A stretch of 64,000 nucleotides of DNA, taken from positions 7,130,001-7,194,000 of the forward strand of contig NZ_CP051204.2 of assembly GCF_012516375.2 (NCBI RefSeq), given 5' to 3'. The notes below the pieces were generated by a model. It did no database searches. It was not told the DNA's origin and worked only from the letters and a program-made list of their open reading frames with translations. Shown here in pieces: positions 52,567-60,576 of the stretch; the first letter of the stretch is position 1, and each line of letters begins with the position of its first letter. This stretch comes from Chitinophaga oryzae. GTDB taxonomy: Bacteria > Bacteroidota > Bacteroidia > Chitinophagales > Chitinophagaceae. A program made the translations under genes and the position numbers.

Positions 52567-52753
52567 GAGTTCTCGCAAAGCACGCAAAGGAGCAAAGAGC
52601 GCAAAGGTTACATAAGCGAGCAGAGAAAGCAAAGGAGCGGAGAGCAAAAGGAGATCAAATTTGGTCTCCTTTTGCTCTCCGCTCCTTTGCTTTCTTATTA
52701 ATCTTAAAAAAATCTTTGCGCTCTTTGCTCCTTTGCGTGCTTTGCGAGAACTC
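52567..52753. repeat. 187-bp palindrome with GCAAAG-motif arms
   Basis: Outer arms 52567-52606 and 52714-52753 are perfect inverted copies over 40 bp; inner arms 52625-52654 and 52665-52694 are perfect over 30 bp, with a 10-bp centre TCAAATTTGG that is nearly self-complementary. The two halves are joined by unequal 18- and 19-base unpaired segments. The arms consist of repeated (A/G)GCAAAG motifs. It lies in the divergent gap between GH1 (start 52461) and the FGE-like gene (start 52811). Nothing else is evident in that gap. Confidence 0.95.
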
Positions 52754-52810
52754 CGCGAGAACTCCGTGGGAAGCTTTTGCTTCTTTGCGGGAAAGCCTTA
52801 TTTTGTGCAG

Positions 52811-53872
52811 ATGACCAGGCATTTGATATATCTCAGCATAATGGCGGCCTTTACGGCCTGCGGGGACGGCGGTAAAGCGCCCGTTCAGCAGGACACGGTT
52901 ATTGCTGCCACCGGGGGACCGGATACTTTGAACCGGATGGTATTGATACCGGGCGGCAGTTTCAGTATGGGCGCAGATGACAGTACGGGCATGCCGGACG
53001 AGTATCCTAAGCATACCGTCAGGGTAGACAGTTTCTGGATGGACGAACATGAGGTCACTAACCGTGAGTTTGCTGCTTTTGTGGCCGCCACCGGTTATGT
53101 CACCACTGCCGAGAAGCCGATTTCAAAGGAAGAGCTGATGGCCAGTCTGCCTCCGGGCTCTCCGGAGCCTGACAGTAGTATGCTGGCGGCGGGGGCGCTG
53201 GTATTCACGCCGCCCCATCACCGGGTGCCGCTGAATGATGTGTCTCAATGGTGGAGTTTTATTGCCGGCGCCAGCTGGCGGCATCCGGAGGGGCCGGGCA
53301 GTGATATCAAAGGCCGGGAAGATCATCCGGTGACCCAGGTCTCCTACCTGGATGCGCAGGCTTATGCGCAATGGGCTGGCAAGCGGCTGCCTACGGAGGC
53401 AGAGTGGGAATATGCCGCCAGGGGCGGTCTTTCCAACCAGTTATATCCCTGGGGCAGCGAAGCGCTCACCACCGGGGTGGCGAAGGCCAATACCTGGAAC
53501 GGTCATTTCCCTTACGATACCACTACCACGGACGGTTTCACCGCCACAGCGCCGGTAAAATCGTATAGGCCTAACGGTTATCAGCTGTACGATATGGCGG
53601 GAAACGTATGGGAATGGGTGTCCGACCTGTACGATGTCAACTACTACGCGCAGGTGGGGAATGGTACTGCCAACCCTGCCGGGCCGGCCAAAGGATATGA
53701 TCCGGAAGATCCGGGACAACAGAAACATGTCATCCGTGGTGGTTCCTACATGTGCAGCGATGAATACTGCCGGGGCTACCGGGTGTCTGCCAGAATGAAG
53801 ACAACGCCGGAATCGGGGCTTGCAAATCTCGGTTTCCGTTGTGTGCGGTCAGTGGCGAACCACGGCCAGTAG
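52811..53872 (+). CDS. Formylglycine-generating-enzyme (SUMF1)-like lipoprotein with both catalytic Cys
   Basis: 353 residues from ATG 52811. A frame opening at 52661 exists but would run through the right half of the palindrome, so I reject it. The N-terminus MTRHLIYLSIMAAFTAC is an SPII signal peptide. The FGE-sulfatase fold shows RLPTEAEWEYAARGG, GNVWEWVSD and GGSYMCSDEYCRGYR; Cys315 and Cys320 have the 5-residue spacing of the copper-binding catalytic pair in aerobic FGE. It may convert Cys of a sulfatase to formylglycine, but lipid anchoring outside the cytosol is odd and the target is unknown. Its 3' end overlaps the convergent DsbA-like gene by 24 bp. Confidence 0.88.
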   Translation: MTRHLIYLSIMAAFTACGDGGKAPVQQDTVIAATGGPDTLNRMVLIPGGSFSMGADDSTGMPDEYPKHTVRVDSFWMDEHEVTNREFAAFVAATGYVTTAEKPISKEELMASLPPGSPEPDSSMLAAGALVFTPPHHRVPLNDVSQWWSFIAGASWRHPEGPGSDIKGREDHPVTQVSYLDAQAYAQWAGKRLPTEAEWEYAARGGLSNQLYPWGSEALTTGVAKANTWNGHFPYDTTTTDGFTATAPVKSYRPNGYQLYDMAGNVWEWVSDLYDVNYYAQVGNGTANPAGPAKGYDPEDPGQQKHVIRGGSYMCSDEYCRGYRVSARMKTTPESGLANLGFRCVRSVANHGQ

Positions 53873-54349
53873 GTTCCGGTAATCACCGTTAAACCGCTTT
53901 CCATTGATAAAAAAGGTGGGCGTGCCATTTACGCCGCTGCGGATGCCGCTTTCAAAATCAGCTTCCACTTTGCTGACCAGCGAGTTGTCCTGCATGTCTT
54001 CCCGGAACCGCTCCAGGTCGAGCTGCAGTTGTTGCGCCAGTTCGGTGAACAACTCATCGGAAAGTTCCTGCTGATGCTGGTACAGGGCGTCGTGCATGGG
54101 CCAGAACTGTTGTTGCCGGGCGGCTGCTTCGGCCGCTATAGCAGCGTCCATGGCAAATTCGTGCGATTCTGACAGTGGAAAGTGGCGGAAGACAAACTTT
54201 ACATCGCCGAGCGCCTGCAGCAAACCGCGGACTACTCCGAAAGCTTCCCCACAATAAGGACATTGAAAATCGCCATACTCCACAATCTCCGTGGAGCCTT
54301 GCTGGTTACCGGTGACATGGTCCCGGCTGGTAATGGGAGGTGTAAGCAT
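53849..54349 (-). CDS. DsbA-family thiol:disulfide protein
   Basis: 166 residues. FGDFQCPYCGEAF has the active-site CPYC at 30-33, followed by a helical insertion and the cis-Pro loop GVNGTPTFFINGKRF. No signal peptide, so probably cytosolic, like the NhaA-linked or Thioredoxin_4-type DsbA proteins. The convergent overlap of 24 bp with the FGE-like gene and the 32-bp gap to the peroxiredoxin gene suggest a small redox cluster. Confidence 0.9.
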   Translation of the reverse strand: MLTPPITSRDHVTGNQQGSTEIVEYGDFQCPYCGEAFGVVRGLLQALGDVKFVFRHFPLSESHEFAMDAAIAAEAAARQQQFWPMHDALYQHQQELSDELFTELAQQLQLDLERFREDMQDNSLVSKVEADFESGIRSGVNGTPTFFINGKRFNGDYRNLLAVVRH

Positions 54350-54381
54350 ATGTTTCAGTTACAAATGACGAAAGAGCGGCA

Positions 54382-54840
54382 TCAGGCCGTTGCGTTCACT
54401 GTTTCAAGTGCCTGCAGGATACCATCCGCGCCCGGGTTTTCCCCGATGGGCGACAGATAGCTCCATTGTATTACACCCTGATCGTCTATAACAAACAGCG
54501 CGCGCTGGCTCTCACCATCTTTATACACGCCATATTGCCGGGAGACAGCTCCTTTCGGCTCAAAATCGGCCAGCAGGTCAAAATGCAGGTTCCTGTCCTT
54601 TGCAAAAGCCTGGTGACACCATTTTCCGTCTACGGAGATACCCAGCAGTACTGCATTATGGCGCTCAAAAAAACGGAGAGTTTCGTTGTACAGCGCCATC
54701 TGGTCGGTACACACCGGGCTCCAGTCGGCCGGGTAAAATGCCAGTATCACATTCTTACCACGGAGTTCTGAAAGTGATACCGTTTTGTCGGGAGATGCCG
54801 CGAGGGTAAAATCGGGTGCTTTATCGCCTTTCTGTAACAT
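54382..54840 (-). CDS. Peroxiredoxin, AhpC/TSA-Bcp type
   Basis: 152 residues from ATG 54840. FYPADWSPVCTDQM puts the peroxidatic Cys at about residue 44 in the usual FxPxxxTPxC setting (here Ser replaces Thr). The rest of the thioredoxin-fold core follows (FDLLADFEPKGAVSRQYGVY). It reduces hydroperoxides with electrons from thioredoxin-like proteins; the DsbA-like protein encoded 32 bp further might be a partner, but that is only proximity. Confidence 0.9.
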   Translation of the reverse strand: MLQKGDKAPDFTLAASPDKTVSLSELRGKNVILAFYPADWSPVCTDQMALYNETLRFFERHNAVLLGISVDGKWCHQAFAKDRNLHFDLLADFEPKGAVSRQYGVYKDGESQRALFVIDDQGVIQWSYLSPIGENPGADGILQALETVNATA

Positions 54841-54910
54841 AGACAACAATTTTATCCGGGTGCTCTAGTATAACGTTAAGTTCCGGAGAAAGTTGTCTTT
54901 CAACAAAAAT

Positions 54911-54936
54911 GCCACGGTGGCGGACCGTGGCTTTTT
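54911..54936 (-). terminator. Terminator of the blaI/M56 unit
   Basis: Stem GCCACGG/CCGTGGC with loop TGGCGGA (54911-54931). On the minus strand it follows the M56 stop by about 30 bp and is followed by ATTTTTG; on the plus strand TTTTT follows at 54932-54936, so it may work in both directions. Confidence 0.82.
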
Positions 54937-54964
54937 GTGTTCAATATGCGCAGTGCATTGTTTA

Positions 54965-56605
54965 CTATTGTTTTCCGGTATTTTGCGCGCTTTTCTTGTC
55001 CCGGACGATGATCTTATCAACATTGATGGTAACAGTGTTTTCAGAGGTAATATTCGCTACCGGATTACCTTCAGCAACAACTTTAACATTTACATTCGGA
55101 TTGGTGTTGGTGCTGACGTTCGTATTGGTGTTGATATTGGTATTAGCATTGGCGTTTACTTTCACATTCGTTGTGGCGTTTGCTGTGCGTACGCGGCCAT
55201 CCTGGCTGGTAGCAGTGAAAGTGGAGGTACTGCCGGAAGAAGCAGTGCCCGTACCGGCAACAGTTGTTGTGGAAGCTGCGCCGAAACGTTTTTTCCCGGT
55301 GTCTGCCCAGGTGCGGGTATAAATTGCCACAATACCATTGCGGGCTTTTTCGCCATACTGGGCAATGACGTCATCAGTAATGCCGCCGCCTTTGAATACG
55401 CTGACGGACTCTATGTCATCCGGGTTGAGGCTGTTCATTTCCTCCTGGGAGATCACCCTGTCGTTGAGCAGATAAAGCGGTTGTTCACCGCCGGTCCTTA
55501 CCGCTATGGCAGGTTTTGCCTGTGGCGCCGGGGCTGCGTTAGGTTGCGGCGCCGGCGCGGGCTGGCGGTTGGCTTTGGGAGCCGCATTTTCAGCGGCTGC
55601 AGCGGGTTGGGCTGTGGGAGCGCTTTGCGCATCGGGCGTGGTAACCTTCATTTCGTCACCCTCTTTCACCGGCGTTACTCCCATGGGAACAGCCGCCACT
55701 ACCGGTTGAGAGTCGCGGACAGCCTTCACCACCTGCGGACCAACGGAAGCCCTGCTGTAGTTGAGCGATAATACCAGGCCTCCCACCACTGCGCCGAGTG
55801 CCACATAGCGCACCAGCTGGAAGGTGGATGATTTTTTCCTGTTCATCATAATGATCCTGTTTTTTAAATGTGAGAAATTGAAATTGTTTGCGATGGCCGT
55901 CGCATATGGGATCCCACTAACTTTTATAAGACTGTATTGATAAGCGGTTTTGTCCACGCCTTCCTTCAGCAGATGGCGGTCAGTAATAAACTCCAGGTTT
56001 TCCCGGATGGCCGTTTTCATAAGCCATGCGCCGGGGTTAAACCAGTAGAAGATGTTATTCACTTCTCCCAGCACCACATCTGCGCTGTGCCACTGCCGCA
56101 CATGTACTTTCTCGTGGCTGAGGATGCCCTGCCGTTCTTCCGGCAGATGCAGGGAAGGGTTGATATAAATATGGCGGAAAAACGAGAACGGGTTTACCTG
56201 CTGTTGCAAAGCCCTTACAGGAACGCCGTCCACATTGGCCGGGGTGGAACGCAGGTGTATCCTCCACAGCGACAGCAGCTGAATGGCGAAGCGTATGGTC
56301 ATGACCGCCACCCCTGCCCAGAAGACGTACACAAGGACAGTCCACATGGTAAATCGTTCGGCCGGCGCCGTTAGTGCGGTGAGGTCCGGCAGGTAAGCGA
56401 TACCGCCGGCAAGCGTTTCATGCCGCTCCACAAACGTGTTGACAGACACCAGCGGGAACAGGGAAGAACAGACGATGCCGCACAACAGGAATACGCGATT
56501 GAGCGTGTAAAAGGTCAGTCGCCGCAGCCCCAGCCGGTAAGCCAGGAAAAACAAGGCAAGCGCCACATTGGCCTTGAGCAGATAAATCAGTATGGCAGGT
56601 ATCAT
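54965..56605 (-). CDS. M56/BlaR1-like membrane metallopeptidase with plug-like and Asn-rich C-terminal parts
   Basis: 546 residues. Residues 1-115: four membrane helices. Residues 160-210: zinc-peptidase core with HEKVH at 164-168 and the third ligand Glu near 202. One more membrane helix near 262-282. Residues 300-370: Pro/Ala-rich linker. Residues 371-432: GGEQPLYLLNDRVISQEEMN...KARNGIVAIYT, which resembles the TonB-receptor plug/signalling fold. Residues 480-515: NVNAN/NTNT repeats, about half Asn. BlaR1 proteins sense beta-lactams or wall stress and cleave BlaI; here the usual penicillin-binding sensor is replaced by the plug-like part. Ligand unknown. Confidence 0.85.
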   Translation of the reverse strand: MIPAILIYLLKANVALALFFLAYRLGLRRLTFYTLNRVFLLCGIVCSSLFPLVSVNTFVERHETLAGGIAYLPDLTALTAPAERFTMWTVLVYVFWAGVAVMTIRFAIQLLSLWRIHLRSTPANVDGVPVRALQQQVNPFSFFRHIYINPSLHLPEERQGILSHEKVHVRQWHSADVVLGEVNNIFYWFNPGAWLMKTAIRENLEFITDRHLLKEGVDKTAYQYSLIKVSGIPYATAIANNFNFSHLKNRIIMMNRKKSSTFQLVRYVALGAVVGGLVLSLNYSRASVGPQVVKAVRDSQPVVAAVPMGVTPVKEGDEMKVTTPDAQSAPTAQPAAAAENAAPKANRQPAPAPQPNAAPAPQAKPAIAVRTGGEQPLYLLNDRVISQEEMNSLNPDDIESVSVFKGGGITDDVIAQYGEKARNGIVAIYTRTWADTGKKRFGAASTTTVAGTGTASSGSTSTFTATSQDGRVRTANATTNVKVNANANTNINTNTNVSTNTNPNVNVKVVAEGNPVANITSENTVTINVDKIIVRDKKSAQNTGKQ

Positions 56606-56620
56606 TGTTCCGGGTTTGGG

Positions 56621-56980
56621 TTATTTACCATTTTCAATCATCTTAATGATCTCTTTCAGCTCTTCCGGGCTGATCTTTTTCTCCTTCGCAAAAAACGAAA
56701 CCAGCTCTTTGTAGGAGTTCTCGAAGTAGTCCTTCACAAAACCATTCATGAATTTGTTTTTGTAAGTTGCTTCCGCGATCACCGGCGTATATTCATATAC
56801 GTTACCTACCTTCCGGCTTTCCACATATCCTTTTTTCTCTAAATTTTTGATGGTAGATGCCAGCGTGGTATAGGGCGGCGCCGGGGCCGGATGATTTTCC
56901 AGAAAATCCTTCACAAACCCTTTCTCTGTTTTCCATATCGCCAGCATGGCCGCTTCTTCCTGCTGTGTGAGTTTTTCCAT
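56621..56980 (-). CDS. BlaI/MecI-family transcriptional repressor
   Basis: 119 residues. Winged-helix DNA-binding domain (about 1-75: KLTQQEEAAMLAIWKTEKGFVKDFL...TTLASTIKNLEKKGYV) followed by the dimerisation domain (80-119). Such repressors are inactivated by proteolysis from a BlaR1/M56 partner, encoded 15 bp downstream. Two near-identical palindromes just upstream of the gene are the likely autoregulatory operators. The regulated targets beyond this pair are not visible. Confidence 0.92.
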   Translation of the reverse strand: MEKLTQQEEAAMLAIWKTEKGFVKDFLENHPAPAPPYTTLASTIKNLEKKGYVESRKVGNVYEYTPVIAEATYKNKFMNGFVKDYFENSYKELVSFFAKEKKISPEELKEIIKMIENGK

Positions 56981-57000
56981 ATAGTGCCTATTTAATCAAC

Positions 57001-57034
57001 TACGAATGTTTCGTAAATCTACGAAAGTTTCGTA
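57001..57034 (-). promoter_or_regulatory. Tandem BlaI-type operators
   Basis: Two 15-bp dyads, TACGAATGTTTCGTA (57001-57015) and TACGAAAGTTTCGTA (57020-57034), start 19 bp apart (about two helical turns), 21 bp upstream of the blaI-like start codon. The first pairs six bases on each side of TGT, the second seven on each side of G. The location fits repression by the BlaI dimer. Confidence 0.82.
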
Positions 57035-57154
57035 ATTAAAAATATATTTTTAGGCGGAAAGGAGGGATTTAAGCACAAAGCGTTAATTATCAACAGATAA
57101 AATTATAGTCATGATAAGAAAAAAATGCAATGAAGGGCACGGGGTAAAGGCAGG

Positions 57155-57327
57155 GTGAAACGCAGGCGATGCAGTAGTGAGTGAGAAGGAAGGCAGGGTG
57201 AAACGCAGCCGATACAGTACTGAGTGAGAAGGAAGGCAGGGTAAAAACGCAGCCGATGCAGTACTGAGTGAGAAGGAAGGCAGGGTGAAACGCAGCCGAT
57301 ACAGTACTGAGTGAGAAGGAAGGCAGG
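57155..57327. repeat. Minisatellite, four units of 43-44 bp
   Basis: Unit GTGAAACGCAGCCGATACAG... repeated four times (starts 57155, 57198, 57241, 57285) with only a few substitutions and one inserted A. It fills part of the 500-bp gap between blaI and the TlpA gene. Open frames on the minus strand repeat HSVLYRLRFTLPSFSL-like units, but have no coding support. The rest of the gap is a GC-rich stretch (57328-57420), with nothing I can name. Confidence 0.95.
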
Positions 57328-57430
57328 GTGCGGGGCAGAGGGCCAGCGTTGTGGCAGGCGGGCAGCGGGACACGTACAGCGCGCGCCGGCGCGGTAAGCG
57401 CTGTGCATGCGCAACAACGGTAAATGAAAA

Positions 57431-57454
57431 GGGCTGACCTCATGAGGCCAGCCC
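57431..57454 (-). terminator. Possible terminator of the TlpA genes
   Basis: GGGCTGGCCTCATGAGGTCAGCCC on the minus strand is one long hairpin (one G-T pair, tight turn), followed only by TTTTC. It lies 30 bp beyond the TlpA stop codon. The T-run is short, so termination may be weak. Confidence 0.6.
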
Positions 57455-57484
57455 GGTATATATTGTTTTAAACCTTCGGATTGA

Positions 57485-58627
57485 CTAAGGCAGCACCTCT
57501 GCTAATTTCTTTTCGAGGTCTTCGCCGCGCAGGTTTTTAGCAACGATCTTTCCTTTGGGATCGATCAGCACGTTCTGCGGGATGGCGCGTACGCCGTACA
57601 GTTCAGCAGCGGCATTTTTCCAGCCTTTCAGGTCGGAAACGTGTGCCCAGGTGAGCTTGTCGGCTTCTACAGCGGCCAGCCATTTATCTTTTTTATCATC
57701 GAGGGAAACGCCCAGGATTTCAAAACCTTTGTCTTTGAATTTGCCATATGCTTTTACCACATTAGGGTTTTCAGCGCGGCAGGGACCGCACCAGCTGGCC
57801 CAGAAGTCTACCAGCACATATTTTCCGCGGAAGGAAGACAGACTGATATTTTTACCGTTGGCATCTGCCTGCGCGAATTCCAGTGCAGACTGGCCTACGG
57901 CTGTTTTACGGGCTGATTCGAGGCGTTTGGCGAACTCTTTACCGGAGGGAGAGTTTTTCGCTTCCTTGCTCAGCTTTTTGTAGAGCGGTGTTACCTGTTC
58001 AGGTTTGATGTCATAACCGGCCACCTGGTTCAGCACATACAGTGCGATGGGAGAACCCGCGTTTTTAGTGAAGAACTCGTTTTCGATTTTTTTCTCTTCT
58101 GCGTCCAGTGCATCGAAAGCGGATTCCAGCTTTTTGATACCCTCTTCATCTTTGTTTTTGGCCAGTTCGCGGTACTGTTGTTGCAGCGCGGTGCCTTTCT
58201 CGTTTACATCTTTCAGTTGCTCCTGAAGTTGTTTATAATCTTCATGAGCGCGGGAACCGCTAACGGTAGCCTTGCTGATGGAGTCGGTGGTGGTTACCAC
58301 AATGTTGCCTTTGTCCAGGAATACGGCGAGCATATCGCGGCCCATGGAAACTGGTTTTTCACCACTGCGTTGTACCAGCATCAGGCTGGCCAGCAGGGGT
58401 TCTTCCAAAGTACCGTTCAGGGTGAACTTACCTTCTTTCACCTGCGCGCTGTCCGTCAGCCATTCGCCGCCTTTGCGCATTCTGAGGAAGATAACAGCGG
58501 GTTTCTCCTGTTGAGAAATGGTTCCCTGGATAGTGAACGGTTTGCCTGCAGCTCCTGCCTTTTTATCCTGGGCAAACAACGCTACAGCTGGCATCAGTAG
58601 GGCGATCCCTACAAAATATTTCTTCAT
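57485..58627 (-). CDS. TlpA-family thioredoxin-like protein with DUF4369 N-domain (copy 1)
   Basis: 380 residues with a signal peptide (cleavage after ALFAQ, residue 20). Residues 25-120: DUF4369-like beta-domain (FTIQGTISQQEKPAVIFLRM). Residues 120-230: charged helical section. Residues 240-380: TlpA thioredoxin fold with WCGPC at 279-283. Periplasmic reductases of this type keep cysteines of outer-membrane or cytochrome proteins reduced. A second, related gene lies directly upstream (74-bp gap), so a duplication is likely. Confidence 0.92.
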   Translation of the reverse strand: MKKYFVGIALLMPAVALFAQDKKAGAAGKPFTIQGTISQQEKPAVIFLRMRKGGEWLTDSAQVKEGKFTLNGTLEEPLLASLMLVQRSGEKPVSMGRDMLAVFLDKGNIVVTTTDSISKATVSGSRAHEDYKQLQEQLKDVNEKGTALQQQYRELAKNKDEEGIKKLESAFDALDAEEKKIENEFFTKNAGSPIALYVLNQVAGYDIKPEQVTPLYKKLSKEAKNSPSGKEFAKRLESARKTAVGQSALEFAQADANGKNISLSSFRGKYVLVDFWASWCGPCRAENPNVVKAYGKFKDKGFEILGVSLDDKKDKWLAAVEADKLTWAHVSDLKGWKNAAAELYGVRAIPQNVLIDPKGKIVAKNLRGEDLEKKLAEVLP

Positions 58628-58701
58628 TGGTTTTTAATTTTTTAACGAATAACAAATTTGGTGAATCAGCCGCGTATTGTCAACCTGATTTTGATAAGCG
58701 G

Positions 58702-59784
58702 CTATTTCAGGATTTCCTGGAGTTTCTGTTCCAGTTCCTCTCCGCGCAGGTTACGCGCCAGGATGGTGCCGTCGGGGCCAATCAGCATATTGGCCGGGAT
58801 GGACTGAATACCATACTGCACCGCTACTTCGTTGCCCCAGCCTTTCAGATCGGATACCTGGGTCCAGGCGAGCCCATCCTGCTGAACGGCCCGTAGCCAG
58901 CGGTCCCGGTCATTATCCAGCGATACGCCGAGGATAGTGAAATTCTTGCTTTTATACTTGTTAAACGCTTTTACCACATTTGGATTTTCCTGTCTGCACG
59001 GACCGCACCAGCTGGCCCAGAAATCCACAAGCACATATTTTCCCCTGAAAGAAGACAGTTTTACCGGGTTACCTTTAGCATCTTCCTGGGAGAAATCATC
59101 CGCGGGAATATTCACTGCATTCGCTTTCAGGCTTTTTATGTAGGCGGTAACACTGTTCCCGTAAGCGCTTTCGCGGACAGATTTGTCGAGCGAGTCAAAC
59201 AGCTGCTGGAACTCAGCGGGCTCTACACGGGAACGCAGCTCGTTCATCATCAGCCAGATGCTGGCAATGCTTTTAGGATGCGCCTTGATAAAATCAGTGC
59301 CGGTTTTCACGATATCCTTGCTGAACTGGTCTGCCTTTTTACGGAAAGCATTTTTCGTCGGTTCGTCTTCCGGGTTGATTTCGCGTGCTTCCTGGTTCAG
59401 GTCCTGCGCGCGTTTGATCAACGGATCGAAAGCTTTCTGATAGGCCTGCATGGCAACCGTGTTTTCGTTGCCTTTCACGGCAGAAGCCAGCGGGAAAGTG
59501 GCCGTGGTGGTCGTAAAATGGATCGGGTCTCCACCGGACACGAACAACATGGGATAATTCACATCCTGCAGAATCAGCGCATATACCGAAGGCTCCTTGC
59601 CTGCTTTTACCTTAAATGTAAACTGCTCATTTTGTATGGTCAGGGAGTCATCCGGATTGTTATCCTGGTCATCAAACAGATACAGCTTTTTGCCATTTGC
59701 TCCTTTCACCGTTCCGGACACCTGCTGGGCATAAACTCCGGCAGATAATAAAGCACCTGCCGCTAACAGGAAAATTCCTTTCAT
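58702..59784 (-). CDS. TlpA-family thioredoxin-like protein with DUF4369 N-domain (copy 2)
   Basis: 360 residues with a signal peptide (ending VYAQ, residue 20). DUF4369-like part at 20-100 (VSGTVKGANGKKLYLFDDQD), a helical linker to about 220, and a TlpA domain with WCGPC at 259-263. The core KYVLVDFWASWCGPC is the same as in copy 1, while the N-terminal parts differ strongly, consistent with an old duplication and different partners. Role as for copy 1. Confidence 0.92.
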   Translation of the reverse strand: MKGIFLLAAGALLSAGVYAQQVSGTVKGANGKKLYLFDDQDNNPDDSLTIQNEQFTFKVKAGKEPSVYALILQDVNYPMLFVSGGDPIHFTTTTATFPLASAVKGNENTVAMQAYQKAFDPLIKRAQDLNQEAREINPEDEPTKNAFRKKADQFSKDIVKTGTDFIKAHPKSIASIWLMMNELRSRVEPAEFQQLFDSLDKSVRESAYGNSVTAYIKSLKANAVNIPADDFSQEDAKGNPVKLSSFRGKYVLVDFWASWCGPCRQENPNVVKAFNKYKSKNFTILGVSLDNDRDRWLRAVQQDGLAWTQVSDLKGWGNEVAVQYGIQSIPANMLIGPDGTILARNLRGEELEQKLQEILK

Positions 59785-59824
59785 TATAATTTATTTTAAT
59801 TAGTTACTCAGGACGAATATAAAC

Positions 59825-59963
59825 AATTACGAATTACGAATTACGAATTACGAATTTGGAGTTTGCTGGCAGCAAGAGTGTCTATACAAAATAAACATGT
59901 ATAAAACGTTCATAACTACCGGCAAACTCCAAATTCGTAATTCGTAATTCCTAATTCGTAATT
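59825..59963. repeat. Inverted heptamer array with unique extensions
   Basis: Arms 59825-59866 and 59922-59963 (42 bp each) pair with one mismatch. Besides four AATTACG units each arm contains the extra sequence TTTGGAGTTTGC, so the inversion copied non-repeat DNA as well. The TAA stop codon of hisIE (59962-59964) lies in the right arm. Confidence 0.94.
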
Positions 59964-60555
59964 ACTTATGTCTTTCTTTTAACACCTTTATAACGTCTGC
60001 CAGCGTAAAACCTTTGGCCTGCAGGAGGACCAGGTAGTGATACAGCAGATCGGCGGATTCGTTGAGAAACAGTTCATCGTTATCATCTTTGGCTTCAATC
60101 ACCACTTCCACCGCTTCCTCGCCTACTTTCTGCGCCACTTTGTTGATGCCTCTGGCAAACAGCTGGGAGGTGTAGGATTTATCGGAAGGGTTGTTTTTCC
60201 GGTCGGTGATGATGCTTTCGAGGCGTGCCAGGAAATCGTTGCTGGTATTCACTTCATTCCAGCAGGTATCAGCGCCGGTGTGGCATACCGGGCCTACCGG
60301 GTTAGCCTTGATAAGGATGGTATCAGAGTCACAGTCCACCCGGAGGTCCTGCAACAGGAGGAAGTTACCACTCTCCTCCCCTTTTGTCCACAGGCGTTTT
60401 TTGGAACGGCTGTAGAAGGTGACTTTGTTGTCAGCCAGTGTTTTGTCCAGTGCTTCACGGTTCATATATCCGAGCATAAGCACTTTGCCGGTGGCGGCAT
60501 CCTGGATGATGGCCGGTACCAGGCCATCGGCCGATTTTTCAAAATCTATCTGCAT
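59962..60555 (-). CDS. hisIE: Bifunctional phosphoribosyl-AMP cyclohydrolase / phosphoribosyl-ATP pyrophosphatase
   Basis: 197 residues from ATG 60555 (a TTG at 60564 would add three). N-domain (about 1-105) HisI: VLMLGYMNREAL, FYSRSKKRLWTKGEESGN and CHTGADTCWN with the zinc-binding Cys/His set. C-domain (about 110-197) HisE: helical, with KVGEEAVEVVIEA and ESADLLYHYLVLL. Steps 2 and 3 of histidine synthesis. It follows hisF by 21 bp as the last gene of the his run, and its stop codon is in the palindromic repeat. Confidence 0.95.
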   Translation of the reverse strand: MQIDFEKSADGLVPAIIQDAATGKVLMLGYMNREALDKTLADNKVTFYSRSKKRLWTKGEESGNFLLLQDLRVDCDSDTILIKANPVGPVCHTGADTCWNEVNTSNDFLARLESIITDRKNNPSDKSYTSQLFARGINKVAQKVGEEAVEVVIEAKDDNDELFLNESADLLYHYLVLLQAKGFTLADVIKVLKERHK

Positions 60556-60576
60556 GATAAGCAATTTCAGCTGTGG

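Noticed and set aside
52661..52810. 50-residue N-terminal extension of the FGE-like protein
   Set aside because: The extension is encoded by the right half of the large palindrome and precedes a perfect SPII signal peptide that starts at 52811.
57155..57327. CRISPR array
   Set aside because: The 43-44 bp units are directly joined with no unique spacers and no cas genes are nearby.
57083..57443. Minus-strand frames of about 100 codons with repeated HSVLYRLRFTLPSFSL-like units
   Set aside because: All three frames are open because of the 43-44 bp minisatellite; the repeats keep no single frame, and there is no start signal or known family.
59825..59963. Transposon or MITE with terminal inverted repeats
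   Set aside because: The arms are tandem heptamers, no target-site duplication is seen, and the element abuts the hisIE stop codon exactly; other loci have different centres.
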